Source: JAJDTT01 sp965116695 (lineage in GTDB: Bacteria; Acidobacteriota; UBA6911; RPQK01; JAJDTT01). Taken from it: 64,000 bases of DNA. The DNA is taken from positions 2,542,001-2,606,000 of the forward strand of contig OZ220706.1 in NCBI GenBank assembly GCA_965116695.1, written 5' to 3'. Of the stretch, positions 52,123 to 60,935 are shown piece after piece (position 1 is the first letter of the stretch; each line of letters begins with the position of its first letter). The notes beneath the pieces are model-generated. The model worked only from the letters and a program-made list of their open reading frames with translations, had not been told where the DNA came from and searched no databases. The translations under genes and the position numbers were made by a program.

Positions 52123-53901
52123 ATGACCCATACCGGCCGCACCGCCCGAAACTATTTCCTGACGATCCTTCTCATGGCTGGTCTGGAATCTCCTGTCCGA
52201 GGTACCGACCCGCCGGTGTTGCTCCGGGCGTCTCCGCCGGGCAAGGCCATCGTAACCCTGCCGGGCGGGGAACTCTGCATTCTCTACATGGCCTCCGGAA
52301 GCCACTGCGCCTCGATCCGCTCCAGCGACGGAGGAGCCACCTGGAGCGAGCCCCGGGTCGAGTTCGAGTTCAGGAATCCCGCCGGAGTTCCGGTGGTTCT
52401 GGTCGACCGGGAGGGAGAACTCCACGCTTTCATGCTCGTGCTGAGGGGCAACGGCCGGAGGCCGACGGTCGATTACTTCTACGACATCTGGCATGCGGCG
52501 ACGCGGGACGGCCGGTCCCGCTGGTCCGATCCCAAGAGGATCTTCGAAGGCTACGTGGGGGCCCTGAACGGGGTCCTCCAGCTCGAGAGCGGAAGGATCG
52601 TGGTGCCCCACCAGTTCTGGGTTCCGGGGTTGCGGTCGGAACCGCCTACGGGGTCTCACGTGGTCACCACCAGCTACTCGGACGACGGCGGCCGGACCTG
52701 GCGCCTCTCGCCGGCCCGGCTCACCTCTCCCTGCCGTAGCGGCTACATCGGCAGCAACTACGGCGCGACCGAACCGGTGGCGGTCCAACTGCGGGACGGC
52801 CCAGTGTGGATGTTGATCCGGACCCAGACCGGATTCCTCTACGAATCGTTCTCCCCGGACGGGGTGGAGTGGTCCGAGGCCAGGCCCACCCGCTTCCGCT
52901 CCTCCAACTCCCCGGCCAATCTCTTGCGCCTGCCCGACGGCCGGCTGGTGGTGTTCTGGAACAACTGCGAGAATCCGTCCCGCGTGGACGGGGAGCCCGT
53001 GTACACGACGCGCGATGCCCTCCATGTGGCCATCTCCGCCGACGAAGGGCGGACCTGGAAGGGATACCGGGAGGCCTTCCGGGATCCCAACCGCAACCAG
53101 GCCCCTCCCCGGCGCGGCGACCGCGGCACCGCCTATCCCTTTTCCACGGCGACCCGGGACGGAAAGGTCATCCTGGCCACGGGGCAGGGACAGGGCCGGA
53201 TCGCCCTGGTGCGCATCGACCCGGCATGGATCGGGGCAGCCACTCGGGAGGACGATTTCTCCTCGGGATTGGAGGGCTGGTGTGTCTTCAAGCCCTTCGG
53301 GCCCGCCGAATACTATTGGCGCGACCGCGTCCAGGGTCCGCGGTTGGTGGATCATCCCACCCGGGAGGGCGCCAAGGTTCTCCAGGTGCGCCGGCCCGAC
53401 GAGCGGAGCGGCGACGAGGCGGTCTGGAACTTTCCGGCGGCCGGGCGGGGCCAGGTCTCGCTCCGAGTCCTGCTGGCGGAAGGTTTCGGAGGCGGAGTCA
53501 TCGCCCTCGCCGACCGATTCATCCAGCCGGCTGAGCCGGCGGCCGAACGGTTGGAGGTCTTCCGGCTTCATTTGGACGGCGGTGGAAGGATTGAGGGCGG
53601 GCCGGTCCTGGCCAAGGGCCGCTGGCATGCCCTCCGCCTCTCCTGGGACCTGAGTCGCAACTTCTGCTCGGTGGCGGTCGACGGAAAGAAGGCACTGGTC
53701 CTGCCCCGGCTGAATGACGGCAGCGATCCCCTGAGCTACTTGCGGCTGCGCTCCAGCGCGACGTCGCCGGACCCGGCCGGAATGCTCATCGAGCGGGTAG
53801 GAGCGGCGACTGGAGCGGCGTCTTTCAGGCGCCGATCCCGAGGGGGGGGTAGGGGGGACGGCAGTCCCCCCTCTACGCTTCCCGTTCACCGAATCCCGTA
53901 G
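52123..53901 (+). CDS. Secreted sialidase-like propeller plus C-terminal LamG-like domain
   Basis: 592 aa. Signal peptide (FLTILLMAGLESPVRG). Asp boxes SSDGGATW, SDDGGRTW and SADEGRTW support a BNR/sialidase propeller (about 30-370). A beta-sandwich region (about 380-560) follows. The last about 30 residues (VGAATGAASFRRRSRGGGRG and on) are encoded by hairpin repeats, so the natural C-terminus has been displaced. The ATG at 52123 lies 5 nt after the DUF1295 stop. Confidence 0.78.
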   Translation: MTHTGRTARNYFLTILLMAGLESPVRGTDPPVLLRASPPGKAIVTLPGGELCILYMASGSHCASIRSSDGGATWSEPRVEFEFRNPAGVPVVLVDREGELHAFMLVLRGNGRRPTVDYFYDIWHAATRDGRSRWSDPKRIFEGYVGALNGVLQLESGRIVVPHQFWVPGLRSEPPTGSHVVTTSYSDDGGRTWRLSPARLTSPCRSGYIGSNYGATEPVAVQLRDGPVWMLIRTQTGFLYESFSPDGVEWSEARPTRFRSSNSPANLLRLPDGRLVVFWNNCENPSRVDGEPVYTTRDALHVAISADEGRTWKGYREAFRDPNRNQAPPRRGDRGTAYPFSTATRDGKVILATGQGQGRIALVRIDPAWIGAATREDDFSSGLEGWCVFKPFGPAEYYWRDRVQGPRLVDHPTREGAKVLQVRRPDERSGDEAVWNFPAAGRGQVSLRVLLAEGFGGGVIALADRFIQPAEPAAERLEVFRLHLDGGGRIEGGPVLAKGRWHALRLSWDLSRNFCSVAVDGKKALVLPRLNDGSDPLSYLRLRSSATSPDPAGMLIERVGAATGAASFRRRSRGGGRGDGSPPSTLPVHRIP

Positions 53902-53935
53902 CAACAAAGAAGAAGGGGGGGACTGGAGAGTCCCC
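53816..53935. repeat. Three hairpins inside and after the BNR gene 3' end
   Basis: CGGCGTC-TTTCA-GGCGCCG (53816-53834), GGGGGGAC-GGCA-GTCCCCCC (53852-53871) and GGGGACT-GGAG-AGTCCCC (53918-53935). The first two are translated as the C-terminal tail of the BNR protein; the third is intergenic before P3. Both repeat types occur side by side. Confidence 0.75.
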
Positions 53936-53987
53936 TCTTGGGCGGCAGGAATGTCGTACTCCTTGCAATGGAAGAGAGATCGAACAA

Positions 53988-55604
53988 ATGAAGCTGGCAA
54001 TTTCAGTGAGGATGATTCCGCTGCTCGGGTTGGCTCTCGGTGGCGCCTGCCAATCGGGAGCCCCCACCGTCGATGGCCCCGACGGGGTGACGGTGTTGGT
54101 GGGAAGCCGCCCGGTCGTCAAGGAAGCTTCGCTTTTCCCCTTCGACAACCACTCGATTCCCTTCACCCAGAACGTCGGATTGAAACTTCACCCTCCGCGC
54201 AAGTATCCCGGCAATCCGGTCCTGCCCCGGGGGCCGGAGGGGGCGCCGGACGAGTTCGGGGTCCAGTTCTACGGCTCCGTGGTTCGCCACGAAGGGAAGT
54301 TCAAGCTCTGGTACGTGGCCATCGGCCGCGATCCCTTCACGGTGGTGGAGAAGGACATGATGTGGACGCCCCGGGTGGACGTCATTCCCTTGAAGTGGCG
54401 CGCCGCCTACGCCGAGAGCACCGATGGCATCCATTGGAAAAGGCCGGCTCTGGGCCTGGAGGAATACGGCGGCAGCCGGGACAACAACCTGGTGCTGGTG
54501 GAGCCGGCGCCGCTGGGAGTCATCAATCTGAAGGTGATCCATGACCCGGAAGACCCCGATCCCTCCCGGCAGTTCAAGATGTCGCTGCACACCTGGTGGC
54601 ACGAAAACGGGAAGAAGGGGTTGGGGACCCTGGCTCCCGCAGTGAGCGGCGACGGCCTGCGCTGGCGCCTGGCCGTTCCCGGGACACCCCAAAATGGACT
54701 GCTGCCCAAGGAGAGCACCGTCATCCCCACGGACCACTTCGAGGCCGCCGGGGGACTCTACAAGTGGGGCGGGCTGTTTCACGCATCGGGCCAGGGAGCC
54801 CGGCCGGTCTATGCGGTCGACTCGTGGGGCCGGTCGGTGGGCACCTACCGCTCCCCCGACTTCGTCCGTTGGGAACACACCGGAACCCTCTCCTTTTCCC
54901 GGGAGGGACAGCACCGGAAGGTCCCCAGCGGCTCCGGGGAGGAGTCTCACGAAGGGATCAGCGTCTGGAACCGGGGCAACGTGCTGCTTGGACTCTACGG
55001 AATCTGGCATGGGTCGTCCGACTGGCGCGGGCGGACCGTGGACCTGGGTTTCGTGGTCAGCAACGATGGAGTCCATTTCCGGGAGCCCCTCACCGACTTC
55101 GTCTTCATCCGGCGGGGAGAGGACCACGAGTGGGACCAGGGCGGCCTGATCCAGGGCCAGGGCTTCGAGAACGTGGGGAAGGAGACCTACATCTGGTACG
55201 GAACCTGGGACCCGGGGTCGCTGGAGCCCCGGGGCGGCGTCGGGCTGGCGACGTTGGAGCGGGACCGCCTGGGCTCCTTCTCGGTCCGGGACGACTCGAT
55301 TCCGGCGGCCTTCCTGACCGCGGCCATGCAAGCCCATGGGGAACCGAAGCTCTGGGTCAACGCCGAGGGGGTTTCCGAAGACGCCCCGCTCCGTCTGGAG
55401 ATCTTCGACGCGTTGGAGCGTCCGCTGGCCGGCTATTCGGGAGCGGAAGCCGCCGTGGTGACGGAATCGGGGTTTCGGGTCCCGGTCTCCTGGCCGGGAG
55501 GGAACGGGACCCTGAGCCTGGCGACGCCCTTCAAGATCAAGGTGAGCTTCGAGGGAACCGAGGCGGCGGGCATCCGCGTCTACGCACTCTATGTGGGGAC
55601 CTGA
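53988..55604 (+). CDS. Secreted five-bladed-propeller-like protein P3 (lipoprotein)
   Basis: 538 aa. The signal ends in a lipobox (LALGGAC), so it is a lipoprotein. Blocks: AYAESTDGIHWKRPALGLEEY, GGSRDNNLVLVE, DPEDPDPSRQFKM, HEWDQGGLIQGQG, and the C-terminal sandwich (LRLEIFDALERPLAGYSG). The N-terminal GSxxQLF block is degenerate (VGSRPVVKEASLF), making it the most divergent full-length paralogue. GGAAGAGAG upstream. Confidence 0.7.
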   Translation: MKLAISVRMIPLLGLALGGACQSGAPTVDGPDGVTVLVGSRPVVKEASLFPFDNHSIPFTQNVGLKLHPPRKYPGNPVLPRGPEGAPDEFGVQFYGSVVRHEGKFKLWYVAIGRDPFTVVEKDMMWTPRVDVIPLKWRAAYAESTDGIHWKRPALGLEEYGGSRDNNLVLVEPAPLGVINLKVIHDPEDPDPSRQFKMSLHTWWHENGKKGLGTLAPAVSGDGLRWRLAVPGTPQNGLLPKESTVIPTDHFEAAGGLYKWGGLFHASGQGARPVYAVDSWGRSVGTYRSPDFVRWEHTGTLSFSREGQHRKVPSGSGEESHEGISVWNRGNVLLGLYGIWHGSSDWRGRTVDLGFVVSNDGVHFREPLTDFVFIRRGEDHEWDQGGLIQGQGFENVGKETYIWYGTWDPGSLEPRGGVGLATLERDRLGSFSVRDDSIPAAFLTAAMQAHGEPKLWVNAEGVSEDAPLRLEIFDALERPLAGYSGAEAAVVTESGFRVPVSWPGGNGTLSLATPFKIKVSFEGTEAAGIRVYALYVGT

Positions 55605-55626
55605 CGCGCGGCGGCTGTGGAGGGTT

Positions 55627-56361
55627 TCACACCGGTCTTGACGCCGCGAATGCGGTGATCGGCGGAGACGCCAGGAAATCGTTCCAGAAGGGATTTCCGT
55701 GTTGGGACGGGTGCAACGACAGCTCCACCCATCGGAAGTCCCGGAAACCGGCGTCGCGGAAGGCGCGCTCGTAGGCGCTCGGTTCCAGGTAGTAGTTCTC
55801 GAACTCGAATCGCCGCCCGTCCTCGTTGGTGATGGTATAGAGAATGACGTCCCCCTCCTTCGGCTGGGGCGGACAGGATTTCTGCAGGCCATATTTTTTC
55901 AAGGAAACGGACTCCAAGGGGGGATTCCGGACGTTGTCGTTCACGCCGGCGAAACGTCCTCCCGGCCGCAGCGCGTCGTGGCAGACCCGGCAGAATCGGA
56001 GGAGCCGCTCCCGAGTGCGGGCGTAGTTCAGGAGGTACGTGGCGACCACCAGGTCGACCGGCTCCGCTGGTGCGAATGCTGCGGCGTCTACCTGTAGATA
56101 GGTGCAGCCGAGGGGGTTTCTACTCTCCTGGTGTCTTGCCAGGCGAATCATTTCCTTGGAGATGTCGACGCCCGTGACCTGGGAAGCGCCGGCCCGTTTC
56201 AGGAGGCGCGTGTAGAAGCCGTCGCCGCAGGCCATGTCCAGGACGTTGTCGCCGCGGATGTCGCCCAGGAGCTCGAAGAGGGTGTAGCGCTCGATGAACT
56301 CCCGGAAGGGGAGTTGTTTGGAATCGCGGTATGCGTTGGCGATGGGGTCGTATTGGCTCAT
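55627..56361 (-). CDS. SAM-dependent class I methyltransferase
   Basis: 244 aa. Motif I VLDMACGDGFYTRLL, motif post-I VTGVDISKEMI, DLVVATYLLNYA, and LRPGGRFAGVND are clear. Small-molecule methyltransferase, substrate unknown. ATG at 56361 without a good Shine-Dalgarno; the longer frame reads through hairpin repeats and is rejected. Convergent with P3. Confidence 0.85.
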   Translation of the reverse strand: MSQYDPIANAYRDSKQLPFREFIERYTLFELLGDIRGDNVLDMACGDGFYTRLLKRAGASQVTGVDISKEMIRLARHQESRNPLGCTYLQVDAAAFAPAEPVDLVVATYLLNYARTRERLLRFCRVCHDALRPGGRFAGVNDNVRNPPLESVSLKKYGLQKSCPPQPKEGDVILYTITNEDGRRFEFENYYLEPSAYERAFRDAGFRDFRWVELSLHPSQHGNPFWNDFLASPPITAFAASRPV

Positions 56362-56378
56362 TTGGCTTTTGGGGTACG

Positions 56379-56423
56379 CGGCGCCTGAAAGACGCCGATC
56401 CAGTCGGCGCGTAAAACACGCCG
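56379..56423. repeat. Two GGCG-type hairpins between methyltransferase and PhyH
   Basis: CGGCGCC-TGAAA-GACGCCG (56379-56397) and CGGCGCG-TAAAA-CACGCCG (56405-56423). They are reverse-orientation copies of units found in the 25981-26190 array. A GC-rich tail with further partial copies reaches the PhyH stop at 56454. Confidence 0.7.
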
Positions 56424-56453
56424 CTCCTCCGCCGCTCCTCCGACGCTCGGCGG

Positions 56454-57254
56454 TTAGTCGGGGACTACCATGTGGTAGAGCAGGGGCTGTACCTCGGCGG
56501 GGAGGCGTTGATAGACCGATTCCGGCAGGGGTTGGACTTTCGGATCGGTGTGGTCGCCTCCTCCCTGGTCCTCGACGATCTGCTTCCGGTCGCGGCTGCC
56601 GGGGCGCAGGGGTCCCAGGTTGACCCACCAGGGAGCGTAGCGAACCAGGACGCCGACCCGCTCCTCGCCGGTCACGTTGGGCGCGATGCTGTGCCAGGTG
56701 CGGGCGTCGAAGACGGCCACGTCGCCGGGATTTCCCTCGATCTGGGTCTCCCCTTCGAACGCCGAGTTGGGATCCAGGTCGGTCCCCTTCTTGGGCGCCC
56801 GGTTCCGCCGGTGGCTGCCCGGGATCACGATGGTCCCGCCGTTGGCCCGGGTGAACCGGGACAGCATCCACATGGTCACCAGATTCAGAATCACGTCGGG
56901 ATAGGGGGCCCGGACGCAGGAGAACTGGTCCTGGTTGTAGGGCCAGTCGGCGTGGACTGTTCCCCGCTGGAGTCCGGGGCCGTTGATGGTCCCGGTGAGC
57001 ATGGAGATGCGCGCGTTGTTGCCGAAGAGCTCTTCGACGACGGCCATGATCCGGGGATGGCTCAGGTAGGGGGCGATGGCCTGGTTCAAACGGAGGAACC
57101 CGGTGACGTATCCCTGGGGCAGCGGCAGGCTGGTGTGTTTGCGAACCGTGGCGGCGACACTTCGCCGCACCGCACCCACTTTGTCGGCCGGAATGACCGA
57201 TCTCAGAATCACATAGCCGTCGCGGCGGAGCACGTCCATTGGATCTTCATGCAT
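56454..57254 (-). CDS. Phytanoyl-CoA dioxygenase (PhyH) family oxygenase C
   Basis: 266 aa. HxD iron ligands in VHADWPYNQDQ, distal His in FDARTWHSIAP, Arg in EERVGVLVRYAPWW. Close paralogue of the gene at 567-1406. ATG at 57254 with GGGAGAGG upstream, chosen over the 59-codon longer frame. Substrate unknown. Confidence 0.88.
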   Translation of the reverse strand: MHEDPMDVLRRDGYVILRSVIPADKVGAVRRSVAATVRKHTSLPLPQGYVTGFLRLNQAIAPYLSHPRIMAVVEELFGNNARISMLTGTINGPGLQRGTVHADWPYNQDQFSCVRAPYPDVILNLVTMWMLSRFTRANGGTIVIPGSHRRNRAPKKGTDLDPNSAFEGETQIEGNPGDVAVFDARTWHSIAPNVTGEERVGVLVRYAPWWVNLGPLRPGSRDRKQIVEDQGGGDHTDPKVQPLPESVYQRLPAEVQPLLYHMVVPD

Positions 57255-57429
57255 GGCTGAGCCTCTCCCGGAAGTCTTATGCCTGCGGCCGGTGTTATCA
57301 ATCAGTGTACTGCCCTTTCCCGTCCGATCAAATGACAATGCGGCGTCGACCCTGTAAAGTTTCCACAAGTCTCGAGGGTCGCATCGTCGGCCCGGAACAT
57401 ATCGACTCGGACCAACGGAGAAGTCAATC

Positions 57430-59046
57430 ATGGTCGTCCAAAATGCGTTCCGCCGGCTTCAATGCTTGATTCTGCTTCTGGGTGTCCCGGGATCCGCGGT
57501 CCTTGCCAACCCGGTCGACGTGGGATCCCGGAAGCAGCTCTTCTTCGACGACCACGTGATCGAATCCATGCAGGGCGTCTACCGGATCATGAACCAGCCG
57601 CTCAAATATGCCGGCAACCCGGTGATCCGGATGGACCGGTGCTGGGAGGCGGACATGCACTTCGGCAACTCGCCCAACCTGGCCTACGATCCGGACCGCG
57701 GCGTCTACCAGATGTGGCACCAGGTGGTGAACTACGACTGGTCGGACAACTTCGTCGGCTACTACGAATCCCGCGACGGACTCCACTGGGACAAACCCCC
57801 GGTGGGCCAGTTCGACTACCACTCCCGCTGGTGTCCGGGAGAACCCTCGCGCAACCACAATTTCGTCTTCGGAGAGGGCGTGGGAGCCCGAGCCCCCGGC
57901 GTGGCGCGCGACCCGCACGAGCCGGACCCCGGCAGGCGCTACAAGATGCTCTACCGCCACAACAGCAAGGACCCGAAGGTGAACGGGGTCTGGGCGGCCC
58001 ATTCGCCCGACGGAATCCGATGGAAACTCTACGAGGGCGTCAATCCGGTCTTCCTGAACAACGACACGCACCAGGCCTTCTTCTGGGACCCCCGGCGCGA
58101 ACTCTACGTGGCGCATATCCGTCTCTGGCCCCCCATCTTCAAGGACCATCCGCTGTTTCAGGGAACGCGGCGGGAGGGCCGTGTGAGGACACCGGGAATC
58201 GCCACCAGTCCCGACTTTCTGAATTGGGACGCCCCCGCGGAGATGAAGGATCCGGTGGAGGTGAACAAGAAGTACATCCTGGTCCCGCCGGACGAGAGGG
58301 ACGCTCCCTGCACCGGCGGCTTCTATACCTTCGAGACCCTGCTGTATGAAGGGATCTACATCGGGTTCCTGACGCCGTACCACATCTGTCCGGGGATGGA
58401 GCCGTTGACGCCTCCCAGCCGGGACCTGGCGCGAAACCCGTGGCTGGACCGAATCGACATCCAACTGGCCTTCAGCCGCGACGGCACCACCTGGCAGAGG
58501 GTGGGCCAGCGGCGGCCCTTCATTCCCAACGGCCCCGAAGGCAGCTACGACTCGGGGATGATCTTCGTGGCCCAGCCTCCGCTGGTCCGGGAGGACCGGG
58601 ACGAGATCTGGCTCTACTACACCGGGTTCAAGAAGGGCCATTGGGGGGTGCGCCGGGGTGAGAACCAGGAGAGTTCCCAGAACCTCGCCATCCTGCGCCT
58701 GGACGGCTTCGTCTCGCTGGCGTCGGGACAGGGCAGCTTCACCACCAAGCCGCTGAAATTCTCGGGCAACCGGCTGCGATTGAACGGGTCGACGGCGGGA
58801 GACGAGGGAGAGATACAGGTGGAGATCCTGGACCCCGAAACCGGCGAGCCCCTGCCCGGTTATTCGCGGGAGGATTGCCAATCCTTCCGGGGAGACGCGA
58901 TCGCGCACACGGTGGGTTGGAAGAAAAAATTCGACCTGACGGCTCTGAAGGGCCGCGTGGTCCAGCTCAGATTCCACCTGCAGCGCAGCAAGATCTTTTC
59001 CTTCCAGTTCTTCTCGGAGTGGCTGATGGCGGATCCCCCGCAGTGA
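57430..59046 (+). CDS. Secreted five-bladed-propeller-like protein P4
   Basis: 538 aa. Signal (LQCLILLLGVPGSAVLA), GSRKQLFFDDHVI, YYESRDGLHWDKPPVGQF, DPHEPDPGRRYKMLYRH, HSPDGIRWK, FFWDPRRELYVAHIR, DGFVSLAS, IQVEILDPETGEPLPGYS. Same order of blocks as P1 and P2. Divergent from PhyH C (175-bp gap). Its stop is 15 bp from the CRTAC1-like stub. Confidence 0.75.
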   Translation: MVVQNAFRRLQCLILLLGVPGSAVLANPVDVGSRKQLFFDDHVIESMQGVYRIMNQPLKYAGNPVIRMDRCWEADMHFGNSPNLAYDPDRGVYQMWHQVVNYDWSDNFVGYYESRDGLHWDKPPVGQFDYHSRWCPGEPSRNHNFVFGEGVGARAPGVARDPHEPDPGRRYKMLYRHNSKDPKVNGVWAAHSPDGIRWKLYEGVNPVFLNNDTHQAFFWDPRRELYVAHIRLWPPIFKDHPLFQGTRREGRVRTPGIATSPDFLNWDAPAEMKDPVEVNKKYILVPPDERDAPCTGGFYTFETLLYEGIYIGFLTPYHICPGMEPLTPPSRDLARNPWLDRIDIQLAFSRDGTTWQRVGQRRPFIPNGPEGSYDSGMIFVAQPPLVREDRDEIWLYYTGFKKGHWGVRRGENQESSQNLAILRLDGFVSLASGQGSFTTKPLKFSGNRLRLNGSTAGDEGEIQVEILDPETGEPLPGYSREDCQSFRGDAIAHTVGWKKKFDLTALKGRVVQLRFHLQRSKIFSFQFFSEWLMADPPQ

Positions 59047-59061
59047 TTCAGCGACGGGCTG

Positions 59062-59289
59062 CTATATGGTCCTCATAAAGATGCTCACCCTTCGAACCTC
59101 GGTGGCCGCCGGGTCGGGTTCGGCGACCTGGTTTCGGTGGACGAACTCCAGCCCCGACTCCCGGCTGACGTCGGTGAAACGGGGCGTCGTCTCGCCCTTC
59201 GCCGGGAGATGCACGTGAAGGATCAGGATGAGGACCGGCAACAATCCCTTTGCGGGGGGCAACGGTTCCCGAATCCGAGACCGGCTCAT
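59062..59289 (-). pseudogene. Stub of a CRTAC1/ASPIC-UnbV-like secreted gene
   Basis: 75 aa. The ATG overlaps the P5 stop (ATGA at 59286-59289). A signal-like segment (GLLPVLILILHVHLPAKG) is followed by PRFTDVSRESGLEFVHRN, which is how CRTAC1-like FG-GAP proteins begin after their signal (FTDVTxxSGxxFxHxN). The frame then ends within 25 codons, so the propeller is lost. A short intact protein is possible but unlikely. Confidence 0.5.
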
Positions 59290-60935
59290 TCCGTCCAGAG
59301 CGCGTAGAGGGAGCCTTTTCGGAGGTGAATCCTCAGGACCACGGTCCGGCCGCTCAAGCGGGCCACGGAATCGGATCCGCTCCACCGGATCGGGAACCGG
59401 GTCCGGTCGCCGCTGAGCGAGAGGCTGTCACCGCCGGAGAACCCGGGAATGGGCTGGCCTCCGGCATCCAGGACCTCGACCCGGATCCGGCCCTCGGGGG
59501 CGTCCAGGTTGACCCAGAGGCGATTCCCGTTCATCACCAGGGGCCGGGTGGTGAGGGTCCCTTCGCGCCGTCCCGCGTCCAGCGACACGAACCCGTCCCG
59601 GCGCAGCACTGCCAGGTGGATGGCGGAATGGGCGTCGTCCACATAGTCGGCGCGCTCCTGCGGGTTCAGGGAATCGGGGCTGCGCGAACTCCCGTCCAGG
59701 TACCGGTCATAGGGACAGACCCGCCACTTGAACCCCGAGTAGTAGAACCACAGTTCCTCGTCCTTCTCCACCGGCCGGTTGGTGGGCATCAACTGCATCC
59801 GGTCGTAGTTGCCGGCCAGGCCCTGGTCGAGGCGGGAGGGCCCGATGAAGGGCTCGCGGTTCCCCAGGCGCTCCCAGTTCCGCAGGTCCCGCGTCATGGC
59901 CAACTGGATCAGGTGGAAGCCGTCGGCGTTCCGCCGCTCCGGAAGCCGCCTCCCCGTGGGGTAGAAGATCATGGGCAGTCCGATGTAGAGGCCTTCGTAA
60001 GGGAAGACCCCGATGTTGTAGGACTGGGCATTCCAGATCCCCCGGTTTCGGAACTCCACGCCGGGCGGTGTCCATCCGATGGACGGGTCCGGGTCCACGA
60101 AGAGAGGCCGGGCCAGGCCCGGGTCGGCGATCCGTCTCCGGATCACTTCAAGGGCGTGCTCCTGGTCCCGCTCATCGGTGCTGAAGAAGAACCGGGGCTC
60201 CGACCAGTTCACGAAGTCCTTGCTGACGGAGAGGTTGTAGGACCGGCCGTACTTGCCGCCGAACTTGAGCAGGCCCAGAAACTGCCGCCGTTCCCGGTCG
60301 TAGGTCAAAGTGCCGGCATCGCCGGAAGGCAGGATCGGAACTTCCAGGATCGTCCAGTGGACAGCGTCCGGGCTGACCACGGGACGGCGTCCACTGTGCC
60401 CCAGGAATCCCTTGTAACGACGGGCGGGATCGGGATCGTCGGGATCGTGGACCACGTGCCAGAGCCGCTTGTTCCCGGGAGCGGCGATGAGGTTGTTGGA
60501 CCGGGACCCGCGAAAGTCCACCGCGCCCAGGTCGGGCTTTTCCCAGGCCAGGCCGTCGCCGGAGGTGGCCAGAGCCCAACGGAAGCCCTCTTCGGCGTAC
60601 CGGAGAGGCCGTCCCTCGTAGACCATCTTGTAGTGTCCCTCCCCCTCGATCCACATGGGCGCCGAGACGGTGGCGACGAAGCGGCCGTCCCAAGGCCGGT
60701 CCGGCAGCAGTACGGCCCCCCGCTTGGCGGGCCGGCGCATGATCCGGTCCAGATCCCGGATCTCGCCGACGACTTGGTCGTCCAGGAAGAGCTGTTTGCG
60801 CCCCGGTTCCAGGGGGACCGGTTCTTCCGCGGCAATGGTTCTGCCCTGCCCCGGCAGCAGCAGGAGAATTAGGGTCGCGGCCAGGCTCCGAAGGCGTGGA
60901 CTCACGGCGGGAACTCCCTTTCGCTTGGTGCTCAT
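59286..60935 (-). CDS. Secreted five-bladed-propeller-like protein P5
   Basis: 549 aa. Signal (LRSLAATLILLLLPGQG), LEPGRKQLFLDDQVV, SGDGLAWEKPDLGAVDF, FRGSRSNNLIAAPGNKRLW, DPDDPDPARRYKGFLG, DAGTLTYDRERRQFLGLLKF. The closest relative is P6, with several long shared blocks (PYEG, GDAGTLTYDRE). The ATG at 60935 overlaps the P6 stop as ATGA, so the two are translationally coupled and probably arose by tandem duplication. Confidence 0.78.
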   Translation of the reverse strand: MSTKRKGVPAVSPRLRSLAATLILLLLPGQGRTIAAEEPVPLEPGRKQLFLDDQVVGEIRDLDRIMRRPAKRGAVLLPDRPWDGRFVATVSAPMWIEGEGHYKMVYEGRPLRYAEEGFRWALATSGDGLAWEKPDLGAVDFRGSRSNNLIAAPGNKRLWHVVHDPDDPDPARRYKGFLGHSGRRPVVSPDAVHWTILEVPILPSGDAGTLTYDRERRQFLGLLKFGGKYGRSYNLSVSKDFVNWSEPRFFFSTDERDQEHALEVIRRRIADPGLARPLFVDPDPSIGWTPPGVEFRNRGIWNAQSYNIGVFPYEGLYIGLPMIFYPTGRRLPERRNADGFHLIQLAMTRDLRNWERLGNREPFIGPSRLDQGLAGNYDRMQLMPTNRPVEKDEELWFYYSGFKWRVCPYDRYLDGSSRSPDSLNPQERADYVDDAHSAIHLAVLRRDGFVSLDAGRREGTLTTRPLVMNGNRLWVNLDAPEGRIRVEVLDAGGQPIPGFSGGDSLSLSGDRTRFPIRWSGSDSVARLSGRTVVLRIHLRKGSLYALWTE

